Below are positions 1 through 11,789 of a stretch of DNA of 64,000 nt, piece after piece. Within the stretch, counting starts at the first letter, position 1. Each line of letters opens with the position of its first letter. Origin of the DNA: Ochotona curzoniae (taxonomy: Eukaryota > Chordata > Mammalia > Lagomorpha > Ochotonidae); contig NW_024467121.1 of NCBI RefSeq assembly GCF_017591425.1, positions 23,820,707-23,884,706 of the forward strand, given 5' to 3'. Below the pieces are notes generated by a model. That model saw only the letters and a list, made by a program, of their open reading frames with translations. It was not told the DNA's origin and ran no database searches. Made by a program: the position numbers and the translations under genes.

Positions 1-1010
1 AGAACAATTAAATGAACCACTGGTGGTATGTAGAAAACAATTGTGATAATCATTTTATGCATGTAACAGAAATACTTCAAAAAGTAGACAAATATGAAAC
101 ACTATTATGCATCTATAGAGGAAAGTTAGTGAGAATTAAAAAAAACTTAAAATAATACTGTATAAAGGATGTTCACATGTATAACTTGAATATACTTGGA
201 AATATTTACCATAGCATGAATATCCAGGTATCAAAATAATTAGTAATATAACTTGGATATGTTTTCCATCTAATAGTTCATTTCCAATACACCCATTTAT
301 TTATGATTTGCTCCACTTACAAGAAAATGTATTCTAAGTGTATAAATCCTAAGAAATGAGCCACTATCATGGCTTACAATCATTCTGTGCAGGGTACATA
401 CAGCTCAAGGTTCAGTCTTCTACATAGTTCCATGCATGTTCATAGACTATGTACGTATTAAACTGATGGTCCTTGAACAATGGTCTTTATGCCTATGCTC
501 ACTGCATGAGCTCTCTAGTATCACCATTCAGCTTTATTTTAGAAAGCTAATAAGCATATCTGAACATTCAACAGATACAAAAATTTCATCTAATAGAAGC
601 AAAACCACTCTCCTTACTAAGCTTTTGGAAATGGGATGTCAACAGTAATAAATCCCCTAGATGAGATGTTTTGTTATAAACTAGATCTGTAGATATTGAA
701 TATGTGAATTACAGTTCTCTAAAATGGGAGTTAAGCTTAAAAGGAATGTGTCAGGGTAAAATTAGTGTTATTATGGGATTATCAACATGACATTGCAGGT
801 ATGAAAGTAACAAGTCTCAGTAGTTTTCAGCCTGCAGGTGCTATATTCAACCACCACACATTGTACATAGGAGATGGTTACTTCATAGGTATCAAAAGAA
901 TTCTAAATACAAGCTCAACAGATATATAGGTAAGCATGTATATACATATATTTATCTAGAGGGACTGTATAATGAAGGCAAGTATACTGTTAAGCAGAGG
1001 TACATTGCAG
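1..1010. other. SDCCAG8 intron 2, no recognised feature
   Basis: AT-rich unique-looking sequence. The 70-codon open frame at 436-648 has no domain, no splice context and ordinary intronic composition. The right end grades into the L1 3' end that follows. Confidence 0.5.
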
Positions 1011-1266
1011 TGTGCATGCCTACTTCTGAATAAAAGAACTCCCAATGAAACCATTAAACATGTCTTTACAATGAATGCTGGACTTTATACCATTGTCTAT
1101 ACCTACAATGTCAGGATACAGTTAAATAGAATAATGATTGACTATTGACTATTGTTGAAGGGCTACACTATTATTATAATATAGGGGAAAACAGTGTGGA
1201 GAGGGTGGAAGGGGAAATTCCTGAACCTAGGGAACTGTATCATGAAAAATAATTAAAAAAAATCTA
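1010..1266 (+). mobile_element. L1 3' UTR fragment
   Basis: It contains ACTCCCAATGAAACCATTAAA, ATGCTGGACTTTATACCATTGTC and GGAACTGTATCATGAAA, followed by an A-rich tail. The same ordered blocks recur at 2790-3040, at 52555-52685, and in reverse at 63405-64000, which identifies one lagomorph L1 3' end family. Confidence 0.75.
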
Positions 1267-1856
1267 ACTATACAATCTTATTGTCACAAAAATGCTGTGA
1301 GAAAGGCAAATATCCTTCTAGAGAGTATGTGAAAGATCACACATGCATAGATCTTAGGCCTAAATATCACTTTGCTAAGTGCTGCAAAATAAATTCTCTA
1401 AACAGTTCTGTGAATAATAAGCTGAAAAGATCAAGATTCTTTTTTATTATAGAAGCAAATCTCTAGTCTTCAGTCAAAATCACTAGAGGTAAGAGAATTT
1501 TTAATGCCTTACCCATTAGCATGCCCTACTTAGAATTTGTCTACAGCATTTACTACTAAAATGACACTACAAAGTAAAACACAGAGGACGACTGCTTTTA
1601 TATTTTGCTTTGGCAGAAGTTGATACTTACCAAAGAGGATATTTTTTGTCTTTGTGATAAAGATATTTCAGTTTCTTTATTTTCTTGTCGCCACAACAAT
1701 GCTTTGAGCTGATTAACTGCAGAGCAAAAACAATGAGCATATTAACCTGCTTGACATCCATGTTGCATTAAATCTATCCATTTTTTTTTCATCCATGCAA
1801 TGCACTAAGAACTGTGCTACTGATTGGTTATACAACAGAAACACTGAAAAAAAAAT
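1267..1856. other. SDCCAG8 intron 2, no recognised feature
   Basis: AT-rich sequence between an L1 3' end and a SINE. Short open frames here are chance. Confidence 0.4.
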
Positions 1857-2165
1857 GGGGCCAGCGGAATTAGGCTGCCATCTGCAGTGCTGGCATCTCA
1901 TATGGGTGGTGTATGCATTCTAGTTGCTCCACTTCCAATCCAGCTCCATGCTAATGCACCTGGGAAAGTAACGGAGGATGGCAAAAGTGGGATACTCAGA
2001 AGATCCTGGCTTGTAGTTCCTGGCTAATTCCTGACCTCGACCTAGCTCAGCGCCAGTCATTGTGGCCATTTGGGGAATGAACAAGCAGGTGGAACGCTCT
2101 GCCTTTCTCTGTCTCTCTGTGTCTCTCTCTACCTCGTTTCTCTCTCAAACTACCTCTACTACTTG
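1857..2165 (+). mobile_element. SINE, older CSINE copy
   Basis: It starts GGGGCCAGCGG and carries CATCTCATATGGGTG, CCAATCCAGCTCC and GGGGAATGAAC in CSINE order, ending in a CT-rich stretch. It is heavily mutated and has no clear A tail. Confidence 0.75.
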
Positions 2166-2371
2166 AGAGCTATGACTTCAATAAGCAAGAAAGACACACT
2201 GATATAAACAATATAGTATGTTTATTTACAGACCTAGAGGTATGAGTAGTGCTATAAAAATGGACAGCACTCAATTGTGCCTGTTTTCATAGAGGAGATA
2301 ACAGCATAAGGATGAATGGAACTCACCAAGCAGAAAAGGGTTCAAATAATACCTGTTAGAAGGTACTACAA

Positions 2372-2710
2372 GGGGCTGGCATTGTGACACAGTGGGTAAA
2401 ACCATAGTGGTCTGTGATGTCAGTATCCAATATGAACTCCAGTTTGAGTCTCAGCTGCTCTAGTTCCCATCCAACTCCCTGTTAATGTACCACTGAAATC
2501 AGCAAGGATGGCCAAAGTTAGGATCCCTGCTACCCAAGTGGAAAACCCAGAAGAACTCCTAGAATTTGACATTGCTCAGCTCTGATACAGTGATCATTTG
2601 GAGGGAAACAAACCAGGAAATGGAAGATTTCTCTCCGTCTGTGTGTGTGTGCGTGTATGTGTGTCTGAATGTCTGCTTTTCAAATAAACAAAAATAAACC
2701 TAAAAAAAAA
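2372..2710 (+). mobile_element. SINE, older CSINE copy with (TG)n
   Basis: Head AGGGGCTGGCATTGTGACACAG; the B-box region is decayed (AGTTTGAGTC); it ends CAAATAAACAAAAATAAACC followed by nine A's. A GTGTGTGTGTGCGTGTATGTG microsatellite at 2640-2663 replaces the usual TCTCTCTGT block. Confidence 0.8.
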
Positions 2711-2789
2711 GAGGGCACTATAAATAGAAGCACAGTAACCTGGCCAGGAGTTGGTAAGGCAGAATATGGCCCATGACATCAGTGAGTAG

Positions 2790-3042
2790 GATGAGAATTA
2801 AAAAATGGAAATTGGATATATCTTGACAATAGGATGCTGGACTATCTAGCATTGTCCGTACAAGCAATATTAGGACACATTTAAATAACAGGCTGATGGA
2901 CATATGAGTGCTTATGAAGGACTACACTATTGTAATAATATGAGAGAAAATCAATTGGGGTTGGGAATTTGTGGAGGAAGTAGGAAAATCCCAGACCTCA
3001 TGCAATTGCACCATAAAATTTAAAAAAACAATAATAAACAAT
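2790..3042 (+). mobile_element. L1 3' UTR fragment
   Basis: GGATATATCTTGACAATAGG and ATGCTGGACTATCTAGCATTG, then CACTATTGTAATAATATGAG and a G-rich stretch, ending CACCATAAAATTTAAAAAAA. Same family as the copy at 1010-1266 and the reverse copy at the right edge. Confidence 0.8.
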
Positions 3043-3112
3043 AAAATTTAAAATATGAGAATGGAGAGGGAGGTTGAAATGATACTAGGAAAAGGCTATT
3101 CTAAAATTTTGG

Positions 3113-3452
3113 GGCCCAGCACAATGGCCTAGTGGCTAAAGTCCTCACCTTGAATGTACTGGTATCACATATGGATACTGGTTCTAATCCCAACGGCCCC
3201 ACTTCCCATGCAGCTCCCTGCTTGCGGCCTGGGAAAGCAGTCGAGGACAGCCCAGAGCCTTGGCACCTTGAACCCACATGGGAGACCTGAAAGAGCTCCT
3301 GGCTCCTGGCTTCAGATCAATGCAGCTCCGGCTGCTGTGGTCGCTCAGGGAGTAAATCATTGGATGGAAGATCTTCCTTTCTGTCTCTCCTCCTCTCTGT
3401 ATCTATCTATATATGACTTTGCAATAAAAATAAATAAATCTTAAAAAAAACA
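3113..3452 (+). mobile_element. SINE, young CSINE with TSDs
   Basis: Head GGCCCAGCACAATGGCCTAG; B-box region GGTTCTAATCCC; tail AATAAATAAATCTTAAAAAA. Flanking duplications AAAATTTTGG (3103-3112) and AGAATTTTGG (3453-3462) mark the insertion. Confidence 0.92.
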
Positions 3453-5040
3453 AGAATTTTGGACTTGCTGCCATCTTTACGCTGGTGTGGGCAGGCTCGT
3501 GGTATCCTGGGAGATGGTGCTGGTGGGGGTGTATAGGGGTCTGGTGGCTCATGCTCAGGCAGGCAGAGCGGGCATGGGGATTTCCTCATGTGCTTGGTTC
3601 CAGGTGGGGTGAGGGAGGGAGAGAGAGCCCTAGGTTAGCATGCTGGCCTGATGTGATGGTTCACTGGGTTTGGGGAACTTTGAATGGTACTGGACATTGG
3701 GTGGGCAGAGGGACAAGGTCCTAGGCCAGCACACGTGCCAGGAGCTTAGGACCTTAGTGGTTGAACAGAGCTCCAGGTCAGTTTACCACCCTACTGGAAG
3801 ACTGAGTTTCAGAAAACTGGGCTGGGAAACCCATGTGCTCCAGGTTGTAGGTACTATGGTTTTCTCAGGGAATGGGTATGGGGATGTACAGGATGAAGGA
3901 CACTAAGGGAGTATGTTGCAGGTGAGCAATAACTTTTGAGGGACTTCCATCAATAAGGCCATCATACTTGCAGGTAAGTGAGGTGGCCGAGATGGAGCAG
4001 TTTGGAAGGAGGCTGGAGGAACTTTCTGGATCTCTCACGTGGGACACCTGAACTGGGCTAGTTAGCATGGACCACTGCTGCTCACCACCCACTAGTATAC
4101 ATTAAAGCTTGTGTTGGGAACCTACCTGGCAGGGCCAGATTACAGTATCCACTAGTGAGTGTCATAACAGAGGGCAGGTAATATTAAATTGGGTCATGAC
4201 ACTAACCAGCATGCAAAAAACTAGGTCTGGGGACAGATTTTGTGGAGGATATGTGGGCTCACCCCTGTGGAACTGCAATTTCTGCTGGTTTGCTCAAGAG
4301 CTGGGAGTAGTGAAGGGTGGAGTTAGGCATGACCACGGAATACTCCAACACTCATGAGTACTGGGATTGGGAACAAGATGAGCTGATCTAAGCTGCAACA
4401 CCTACAAGTACACCTAAGAATAGGGTCACAATATCCACCAACTCATACAAAGGTCAAGACAGCAGGGCAACCATGCCAGTTAACGGACTAGCACCCTCTG
4501 GCACATATGAGATCTGGGAGTGAGTCTGGTGGGAGTACTCGGGAAACTTCGCTAGTGGGCTGTAGCTCCCACTGTTGGGAAGTGATTCAGGACTGGGTGT
4601 TGCTCAGGCTGGTCAAGGCAGCTCCACTTGTCAGTAAGTGTGTGTGGGTTGGTTCTGGGGGGCAGTGTGTCAGGGAACGTGACAGGGCTGAGCAAACTTT
4701 AGCACAATGGCATGTGTGGGAGCTGTGTTGCAGTGCAGGTCATGCTGGGCTAGGCTATTACAACTAACACTTTGCTGAGCCATGGATGGGAACAGACTGG
4801 GCAGGCCTAGGCTGCAGCACCTCCCCACCCCACCAGCAGGAGTTGAGACTGGAGGCAGATCGGGAGAGGTCAATCTGCAGCACTGATGGCAAAGGGCAAG
4901 ATTGGGGATGGGCTATGTTGGGCAGGTCAGAGCAAACACTGGCATGCACAAATTTGTGGCTAGGAACAAGCCTGGCTGGAGCACTAAGGGCATGTCCCAG
5001 CTAGGTTGCAGTTCCCACTGGTGAGTGTGAGAGCCAGAAT

Positions 5041-5051
5041 GGGGGGGGGGG
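5041..5051 (+). repeat. Eleven-G run
   Basis: A homopolymer of eleven G inside the GC-rich element; likely length-unstable. Confidence 0.9.
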
Positions 5052-5301
5052 TGTGATCTGGGTTGGATATAACTGCAGTGTCCCTCAGCAGGGATGTGGA
5101 CTGGGTCTGGGCTGTGACAGACTGGGCTAGACTCCAGCACCCGCTGGCACTCATGAGTCAAGGTGAGTATAGCATGGGCTGGAATAAGTCTCCACACCAG
5201 CTTAACCATGTGAGACCTGTTTGGGTGTGGAACAGGCATGGTGGGCATAGCACCCAACAGTTAAGAACTGGAACAGGTGCTGACTGGTTGGGCAAGGCCA
5301 A

Positions 5302-5525
5302 TGTTCCTTCCAGGACAAGAGGTGGGCTTTGTCAGTTCGGGCTAAGGACCTACTAGTTGTACAAAATCTGTCACTGGGAGAAGACCTGATAGAAGAGCCT
5401 GGAAAACACTATTCCTTCCAGGACAGGAGGTGGGCTAAATCAATCTGGGCTAAGGACCCACTGGTGTGCACAAAATCTGTCACTGGGAGGAGACCTGATA
5501 GAGGAGCTTGGCAAACTCCCCTGTA
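5302..5525 (+). repeat. Tandem duplication of about 112 bp inside copy 1
   Basis: Two adjacent units each run from TTCCTTCCAGGACA(A/G)GAGG through AAAATCTGTCACTGGGAG to GAGGAGCTTGGC or its variant. Copy 2 of the element has this unit only once, so the duplication is specific to copy 1. Confidence 0.75.
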
Positions 5526-6005
5526 AGGACACATTCCCTGCAGCTGAGTGCAAGAACCAAGGCTGGGGCAGCCCAGACCAGGTAGGTTGCAATAAGTGCC
5601 AGCATATGTGCAGGTCAGGTTTGGAGCAGGCCAAGCTGAATCAGTTCATAACACCCACTGGCAGATCTGAGAACCAGGACAGGATGCAGGATGGGCCAAG
5701 TCGGGCTGTGGCACCAGTCAGTTCACATTAGGACCAGGACTCGGGGCTGGTGGACCTGGCCAGGCTACAGCATCCAGCATCAGGAGCTAGAACTGGGGGC
5801 AGACTGGGCTGGGCAAGGTTACAGCACCCACTGGCAAATGCCAAGGTGAGGCAGGCCATGTCGGTGAATCAGTGGATAGAAGATCTCTCTTCCTATTTGT
5901 CTGGCCCCCTGTAACTATCATCTTCAGTCAAGTTGACAAAAATTTCAAGCAAGCAAAAGGCCATATATGTGTGTCCATCAGGCTGGGACTGACTTTCATA
6001 CTTAC

Positions 6006-6158
6006 CGGCATGGCTGTGTTGCAGTTCGTGCCAGGCTGCCCCAGCATCCTCATCTCCTGCAGTGATGCTATGGGAGGCATCCAGTGCTTCTTCTCCAGTC
6101 GCTCCTTCGCTTTCTCTCAGCACACACTTCAGTTGATGAATGCTTCTATTGGCGCGCT
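6006..6158 (-). CDS. SDCCAG8: SDCCAG8 coding exon 2
   Basis: The minus strand has an acceptor TTGTTGCAG|AGCGC and a donor GCCG|GTAAGTATG. The 153 nt between them encode a peptide starting (E)RANRSIHQLKCVL and ending GDEDAGAAWHELQHSHA, plus one base. The human protein has RSIHQLTCALKEGD and GNEDARTAWPELQQSHAV in the same places, so identity is clear at both ends and weak in the middle. The exon enters and leaves in phase 1, so its length is a multiple of three and skipping it would keep the frame. The open frame runs on past the donor into intron, which explains a longer spurious ORF ending at 5893. It encodes a low-complexity N-terminal segment ahead of the coiled coils. Confidence 0.92.
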
Positions 6159-7634
6159 CTGCAACAATAACCTGATGAAAGTCAGGGTAAATGAAATCTG
6201 GGGAGACTGCAAGGACTCAAGAAGGCAGTCTCTAAACTATTATTTCTGGTACCTTATTGGGGGAAAAAGGCAAATTTCCATTTTTAGCTTACTGAGAAAT
6301 GTTGCAGAGTAGTGAGAGAAGACGAAGCTCATGGGGTGGAGATGGGCCTGGATCTCTGAGGTTCCCGGGGCAGTGGTTCACATGGACTTTCCAGTATCAC
6401 TGGCAAAAGCAAAGCTTTTCCTGCTCCCCTAAACACGAACAATATCTGATCCGGGGACGCATCCTTCCCCTCTCAGTGTCTAAGATTCCCATGGCCCATC
6501 CCTCAAGACACTGGGGAGAAGAGGCAGCATATGTAGAACCAGTAAGAGGGACACAATCATACCAAACTGCCTGGGAAATTTTACTGTCTCCCTGGGCCTC
6601 TCATCCTTTCCCCATTAAGCTACATGAAACTGCCTAGCCCAGTTATGAACTAATATAATGGCAGCCCCTGTGGTACAGTCTTTTTCATATACTGCTGGTG
6701 AACTTACATTTCACACTGACTCTTAGTGCGACTGACTGTTCCTAGAATGGAAACTTAAACCGAGTAACACATGGGAAGGTTCTTTAAAAAGTTCTTGGGA
6801 AATCTGAATTGTCTTTTAATTTCATTTTTCCAAAAATGTGTTGATATCATTGTATGCTCAAACAACAACTATCTGAATTAATGAAACAATGAGGTTTATT
6901 ACAATGAAAGTTCACCTCTAAAGATGGACCCATGGAACCCAGGCTCACGCACCCATCCTCTCCTAGTTTTAAAACAAGTAGACCTGTACCTTGCATTAGT
7001 AAATAGAATGTAGTGGGAGTTACACCATGCCAGATACACATCTTTAAAGAGACTGGCAGCTCCTGCTTCCTCTCTTGGAAAGCTTGCTGCTGAGGGTTGG
7101 CTACTCTGCTGGTCAGACTTGTGAAGGGGCCACACAGACAAGAAAGCCCTGACAAGGAGAGAGGCATTCTTCTGCTCTCCAGGCCCCCTGTCCTCCCACA
7201 CCAACAGAGGACTCCAGTACCCCACCAAATGGCAATGGCACAAAACACCTCATCCATTGCCAATCATGTATGGAAATACAATTATAAACCTATGTTACAC
7301 TGCGTCTTGAGAAACAGATTGTGTTTTTTCCAAGCTCATGCATTTCAAAGTGCAGAGCAGTATAACAATAACCATTTTTATTTATACCAAAATAACCCTT
7401 TATTACAAGATATGTAATACAATTTCTGTTCAACAACTCAGTTTTGGTTTTGATTAAGCTATCAGTTGAACAAACCTAAACAATGAATTTCTGTTACTCT
7501 GTGACATTAGAGACTTGCTGAATTTATCACTACATTTGCTTCCCACCAATCCAATTCTATACAAATCTTTCTCTAATACAAACTTGATGTTAATTACTAA
7601 CCAGGTATGACCTTCTCTTGCTCATTAAAAGCTT
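6159..7634. other. SDCCAG8 intron 1, no recognised feature
   Basis: Unique-looking intron sequence. Overlapping open frames on both strands (for example 6299-6637 plus, 6847-7263 minus) have no domain and no splice-site support. Confidence 0.4.
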
Positions 7635-7649
7635 AAGAATGTTCAGAGA

Positions 7650-9280
7650 CTAGGCATGGCTGGGTTGTAAGAACTGGGTTGGGTGTGGGATGGTTGGGCA
7701 AGGCTACTGTTCCTGCCAGGACAGGAGGTAGACTAAGTCAACTTGGGCCAAGGACCTACTGATATGTGTGAGATCTGCCACTGAGAGAAGACCTGAAAGA
7801 GGAACTTGGGGAACTCCTTTGCAGGGTCCAGTCCCTGCAGGTGAGCAGAAGAACCAAAGCAAAGAGCAGCCCAGAGCAGACCAGAATACAGTATCTGCCA
7901 GCATACATGTGACTCAGGTATCGGGGCAGCTAGGCTGGCAGATGTGAGAATTAGGAGGGGGTGCAGGACAAGCTGGGTGTGGTCGCATCACCAGCCAGTT
8001 CACACTAGGGCTGGAAACTGTGCCAGGTTGGGCAGCAGCTTCAGCCAGTGTGAGCTGGAATGGGGGCAGATTGAATTAGGCCAGGCTATAGCAACTGCTG
8101 GCAAATGCCAAGGTGAGCCGGACTACAGCACCCACTAGCACATGCAAGACTGGAATAGGGGTGTAAGCCTGGTAGGGGAGTAGCAGCGACTCTCCTGATG
8201 GGCCACCGTTCATGCTGGTAAGGGTGAGACCTGTGATTGGGGGCAGACCAGGATGGGTAGGGCTATATCACCTAGTGGCCTACATTTAAACTGGGTTGGG
8301 GGAGCCAGGCTAGGCTAACCAACTATATCCACTGGTATAGGTATAAGTCAGAATAAGGGCAGATTGGTTGGGCTTTGCCATAGCATCTGGTGCCAAGCGC
8401 TGGGACCGGGGGCAAGTCCTGTCGACTAGACTGCAGATACACCTGGAGAGTCCAGATCCACTTGGAGAATGCAGATCCATAGCAGAGAGTGGGTCCAGTG
8501 GGGAGGTTGTGGGTTCCTCTCTGATGGGCTTCAACTCCCATTAGTGAGCATGAAAACCAGGACTGGGGTTGGGCTAGCTGGACAGGTGGTGGCATCCACT
8601 GGCATGAGTGTGGGCTGGAGCATGGAGTCAGTTGGGTTGAGTTGGGCTTCAGTGCCCAATGATGTATACGAGATCTCACTGACTAGTGGGGCAGACTGGA
8701 TCAGCCCACTGCACATGCTGGCAAGCACAGGAAGCAGAGCTGGGGGGCTGGTTCAGTGGGGGGTTATTGGGGGTCACCCTGACTAGGCTGTAGCTCCCTG
8801 CTAATGTATGTGAGGGCCAAGTGTGTGCTGGGCAGGGCTGGGCTGGGCCACAGCATCCACTGGTTTGCTGAAGATGGAGTGCAAAACAAACGGATCAACT
8901 ACCCCAGTGAAGCTTGACAGCAAGCTTCTGGGCCAATAGAATCTCAGAGATGGACTATGTCATCCAATCCTTGCAAGGATTTCTTCATCCTTGGAGCAGT
9001 GATATCAACAGCATCTCAGAACTATCAAAACCACAGGAGCAGAAACCTCAGAAAATACTCCATAATTGGGATCCTGGGATGTCATAGTGTGGCAGTTCCT
9101 ATCCCCCGGGTAATGTGACAGTTGGGAGGCTGGATGTCTTGTATCCCTCTCTCCCTCACATACAGGAAGAAGAGAGGGAAAATGTATAAACAATGGCTTC
9201 ACCCACTTTCCCTGATCCTTGACCCTTCCCACGCTGAGCAACAACATAAACATCATCAAAAATAAAATTAAAAAAAAAAA
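7650..9280 (+). mobile_element. GC-rich retroelement, copy 2, with poly-A and TSDs
   Basis: This shares over 400 bp of collinear sequence with copy 1 (both contain CCAGGACAGGAGGT, GTTCACA and GGCAAATGCCAAGGTGAG), then continues through about 1.1 kb that copy 1 lacks. It ends CATCATCAAAAATAAAATTA and a run of A. Flanking duplications AAGAATGTTCAGAGA (7635-7649) and AAGAATGTACAGAGA (9279-9293) show retrotransposition. The last 25 bp resemble the L1 3' ends in this window (ATCATGAAAAATAATTAAA), which suggests L1 enzymes moved it. It is 5'-truncated relative to copy 1. Confidence 0.8.
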
Positions 9281-9293
9281 GAATGTACAGAGA

Positions 9294-10159
9294 AGATGTA
9301 TTCCTTAGCTCTAGTAAAAATAAGAAGCAACAATAGTTTTCAAATGAAAATATTTTCTAAAGGGATTTGTTAATGGAAAAGGAAAATCAGAGTGTCACAT
9401 GACAAGCCATTTAGCTCACAGTTTCAGATTGATGCCCATAAATCTATGGATAAAGCACTTATCTTTATAGCATCCATTAGGAAGGAAATAATAAGGTTTG
9501 ATTAACATTAAAAGTGTGTTCCATGGAGCTATCAAACGACTTCACTTCTAAGACAAGGGAAAATTATTTATTTATATGTAGTCTAACTAAAAGCTAATGA
9601 GCTATATTAGGAAAAAGAAAGAAAATATGGAAAAGTCATAGCTGAAAATCCTTACAGGTACAGTTTTTTCAAATCAGATTTAACTGACAGTGGGGCTTAA
9701 AAATCCTTTTTTGTTCTTTTTCTAAAATTTTTGTTAAAATATCTGAGATTTCATAACAAAGATTACATGTTAAATTGTACTGAAAACAATATTTGAAGCC
9801 TTAAGATAGTGAACTTGACAACTCTCCCAAAGAAAACAGTGACAGGCAGTTTTAAGTATTTCTGTAACTACTGGTTTCACTTACAAGGGTCAGAAAAGGA
9901 AGTTGCAAGGACAGTGGCCTGAAATTAAAACTAAAGAAGTAAGGACTTTCAGTTTATTTCAAAACTACATTTCAAACTTACTAAGTGGATTTCAACTATA
10001 TATAAAACAACGTAATTATACATGGTAACAAGAGTCAATCCTGAGGAATAAAACTATTTAATTGATTCAAGACACATAAAATCTCAACAGTCTTCAACCG
10101 CAGCCATAGCAACCTAATCAAAGTCCCCACAATCTTTCCTAGAACAACGCTACTCCCAG
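9294..10159. other. SDCCAG8 intron 1, no recognised feature
   Basis: AT-rich sequence with no repeat, splice or coding signal that I recognise. Confidence 0.4.
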
Positions 10160-10457
10160 AGCCAGCATGTGGTTCACTGGATTAAGCTGCCACCTGCTAT
10201 ACTGGCATTCCACATGGGTACCAGTAACATTTACTGAGCTAGCTTCCTGTCAATGTGCCTGGGAAAGCAGCAGAAAATGGTTCTAGTGCTTGGATCTGTG
10301 CCACCCATGCGAGAGTTTAGATGGAGTTCTTAGTTCCTGACTTCAGCCTGGCCTGGCCTTGGCTGTTGCAGCTATATGAAGAATGAACTGGCAGATGGAA
10401 AACTTCTCTCACTGTCTGTCCATTACTCTTCCTTTCAAACGCGTTAATAAATGCAAG
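10160..10457 (+). mobile_element. SINE, older CSINE copy
   Basis: CTGGCATTCCACATGGGTAC, GCCTGGGAAAGCAGCAG and GAACTGGCAGATGGAAAA in order, ending CTTTCAAACGCG. No A tail survives. Confidence 0.75.
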
Positions 10458-11789
10458 GTTTTTGTTTTGTTTTATTTAAGAATACTACCCTGCCCCCAGA
10501 TGCATTACTTCCTGCTTGCACTTAAGGAAACTAGATTAGACAGGAGCTTCCAGGAACCGTTTCTACTGCTAATGGACATGGCTTTATTGGTCTAAAGCCA
10601 AGAGGCACACAGAACACTCATTGCCCCTTCTCTTCAGAGAGGATAGGAGGAGTATTTCAGAACACAACCTGACATCTTTCTCCTAGCAGCAGTCAGGGGC
10701 TGATTACGAACTTCACAATACTATAAATACAAACAGGACCTCCTGAGGCCTACCGATTACATGAACATAAATACAAGTAAGTAATATTTCTGCTAGTCCT
10801 CCATCCAAACATTAATCAGTAAAAGGAGCACTTAAAAGGTTCTTAAGCTGATGACTGCCAGCAAAATTAAATCTCTTACAAATTTTCGTAGTCCAGTTCT
10901 CCTGCTTCCGACATTCTAACTCCTAACTTATCAGCAAGCATTTTTCAAATTTGTTCTTTTGAAAAAAAAAAAAAAAGGTGCAAGGCTGTGTCAGTGGAAG
11001 AGATCATCACTTAGATACATATTGTGAATTATTAATTTCTGCATTCTCCATCTGTTCTGGGAGATGTGAAAGAGAATTGCCCTGGTGACCGGGAGCGAGG
11101 AGCCACTCCCTGTGAAGCATCCAGCTGTCTGTGAGTCAACAAACTGAGACCAGGGCAAAGAAACAGAACAAGGAAACCAGCGCAGGATAAGGTAAACCTT
11201 GTGTTGGCCCAGACTCCACCAGACCACAGCCAGGGTCAGAAGATTACTGTCACTTTTCACTAGGGTACTGACACATAGACAACCCAAGATGATCCAAAGT
11301 TGGATCCAACATGACCCAAAGTTAAACAAAGCCACCTCTGTCAGGAGCCAAGCATAGTGAAGAAAGTGGTTAAGGGTACTATAGACAGAAATGTAAAGCA
11401 AAGCAAACACCCCAGAGAAAACACTATCCTGATTCTCTATTAGCCAACAAGCTAAGCTGAGGAATGCAGAAATTTTCAGAAAGCAGTATCTGAAAGATCA
11501 TTAATGATGCATTGGCACTGGCGAATCCAGGAGGTTGGCTAGACATTCTGTGGTATATATGTAGCATTTTATTGGCATCCACGGAGAGGACTTAGACACC
11601 TGTCATCTCCTACAAATACATACTCGTAGTCAATCTGGCAGAGAACGGAGGTAAAATACCAACCCAATATAATCTGTATCTTTAATTGTAATTACCCACA
11701 AGTATGAATCTTACAGACAGAGGGCAATAAGCAAAAGCTGCCTACACGCCATGCTTTCTCGGCTTCTGTACTGTTGCCATTTTGAACCT
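10458..11789. other. SDCCAG8 intron 1, no recognised feature
   Basis: Includes a poly-A run at 10963-10976. A 139-codon minus-strand frame at 10991-11410 has no recognisable domain and is treated as chance. Confidence 0.35.

Larger units (their letters stand above)
3463..5866 (+). mobile_element. GC-rich minisatellite-like retroelement, copy 1
   Basis: About 2.4 kb of GC-rich sequence stands out sharply from its AT-rich flanks. It opens ACTTGCTGCCATCTTTACGC, which contains a YY1-like GCCATCTT, as in many L1 5' ends. It then consists of degenerate units built around phrases such as CAGCACCCACTGGCA and GACTGGGCTGGGC. From about 5285 it is collinear with the copy at 7650-9280. There is no poly-A; the homology stops near 5866. 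The open frames inside are short and differ between the copies, so it looks non-coding. It could be an L1 5' UTR or a composite non-autonomous element. Confidence 0.6.

Noticed and set aside
3463..5866. Many 60-114 codon frames in the GC-rich element
   Set aside because: They overlap on both strands, are not shared between the two copies, and follow from the stop-poor repeat composition.
5893..6123. 76-codon minus-strand ORF over SDCCAG8 exon 2
   Set aside because: Its first 39 or so codons are the real exon 2 frame, but everything after HSHA is read-through beyond a strong GTAAGT donor. Only the exon part is annotated.
3463..9280. CRISPR-like or satellite array reading of the GC-rich region
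   Set aside because: The units are degenerate and irregular in length, there are no fixed spacers, and the second copy has a poly-A tail and target duplications.
10991..11410. 139-codon minus-strand ORF, hydrophobic start
   Set aside because: The apparent membrane-like segments come from AT-rich DNA. No promoter, homology or exon structure supports it.
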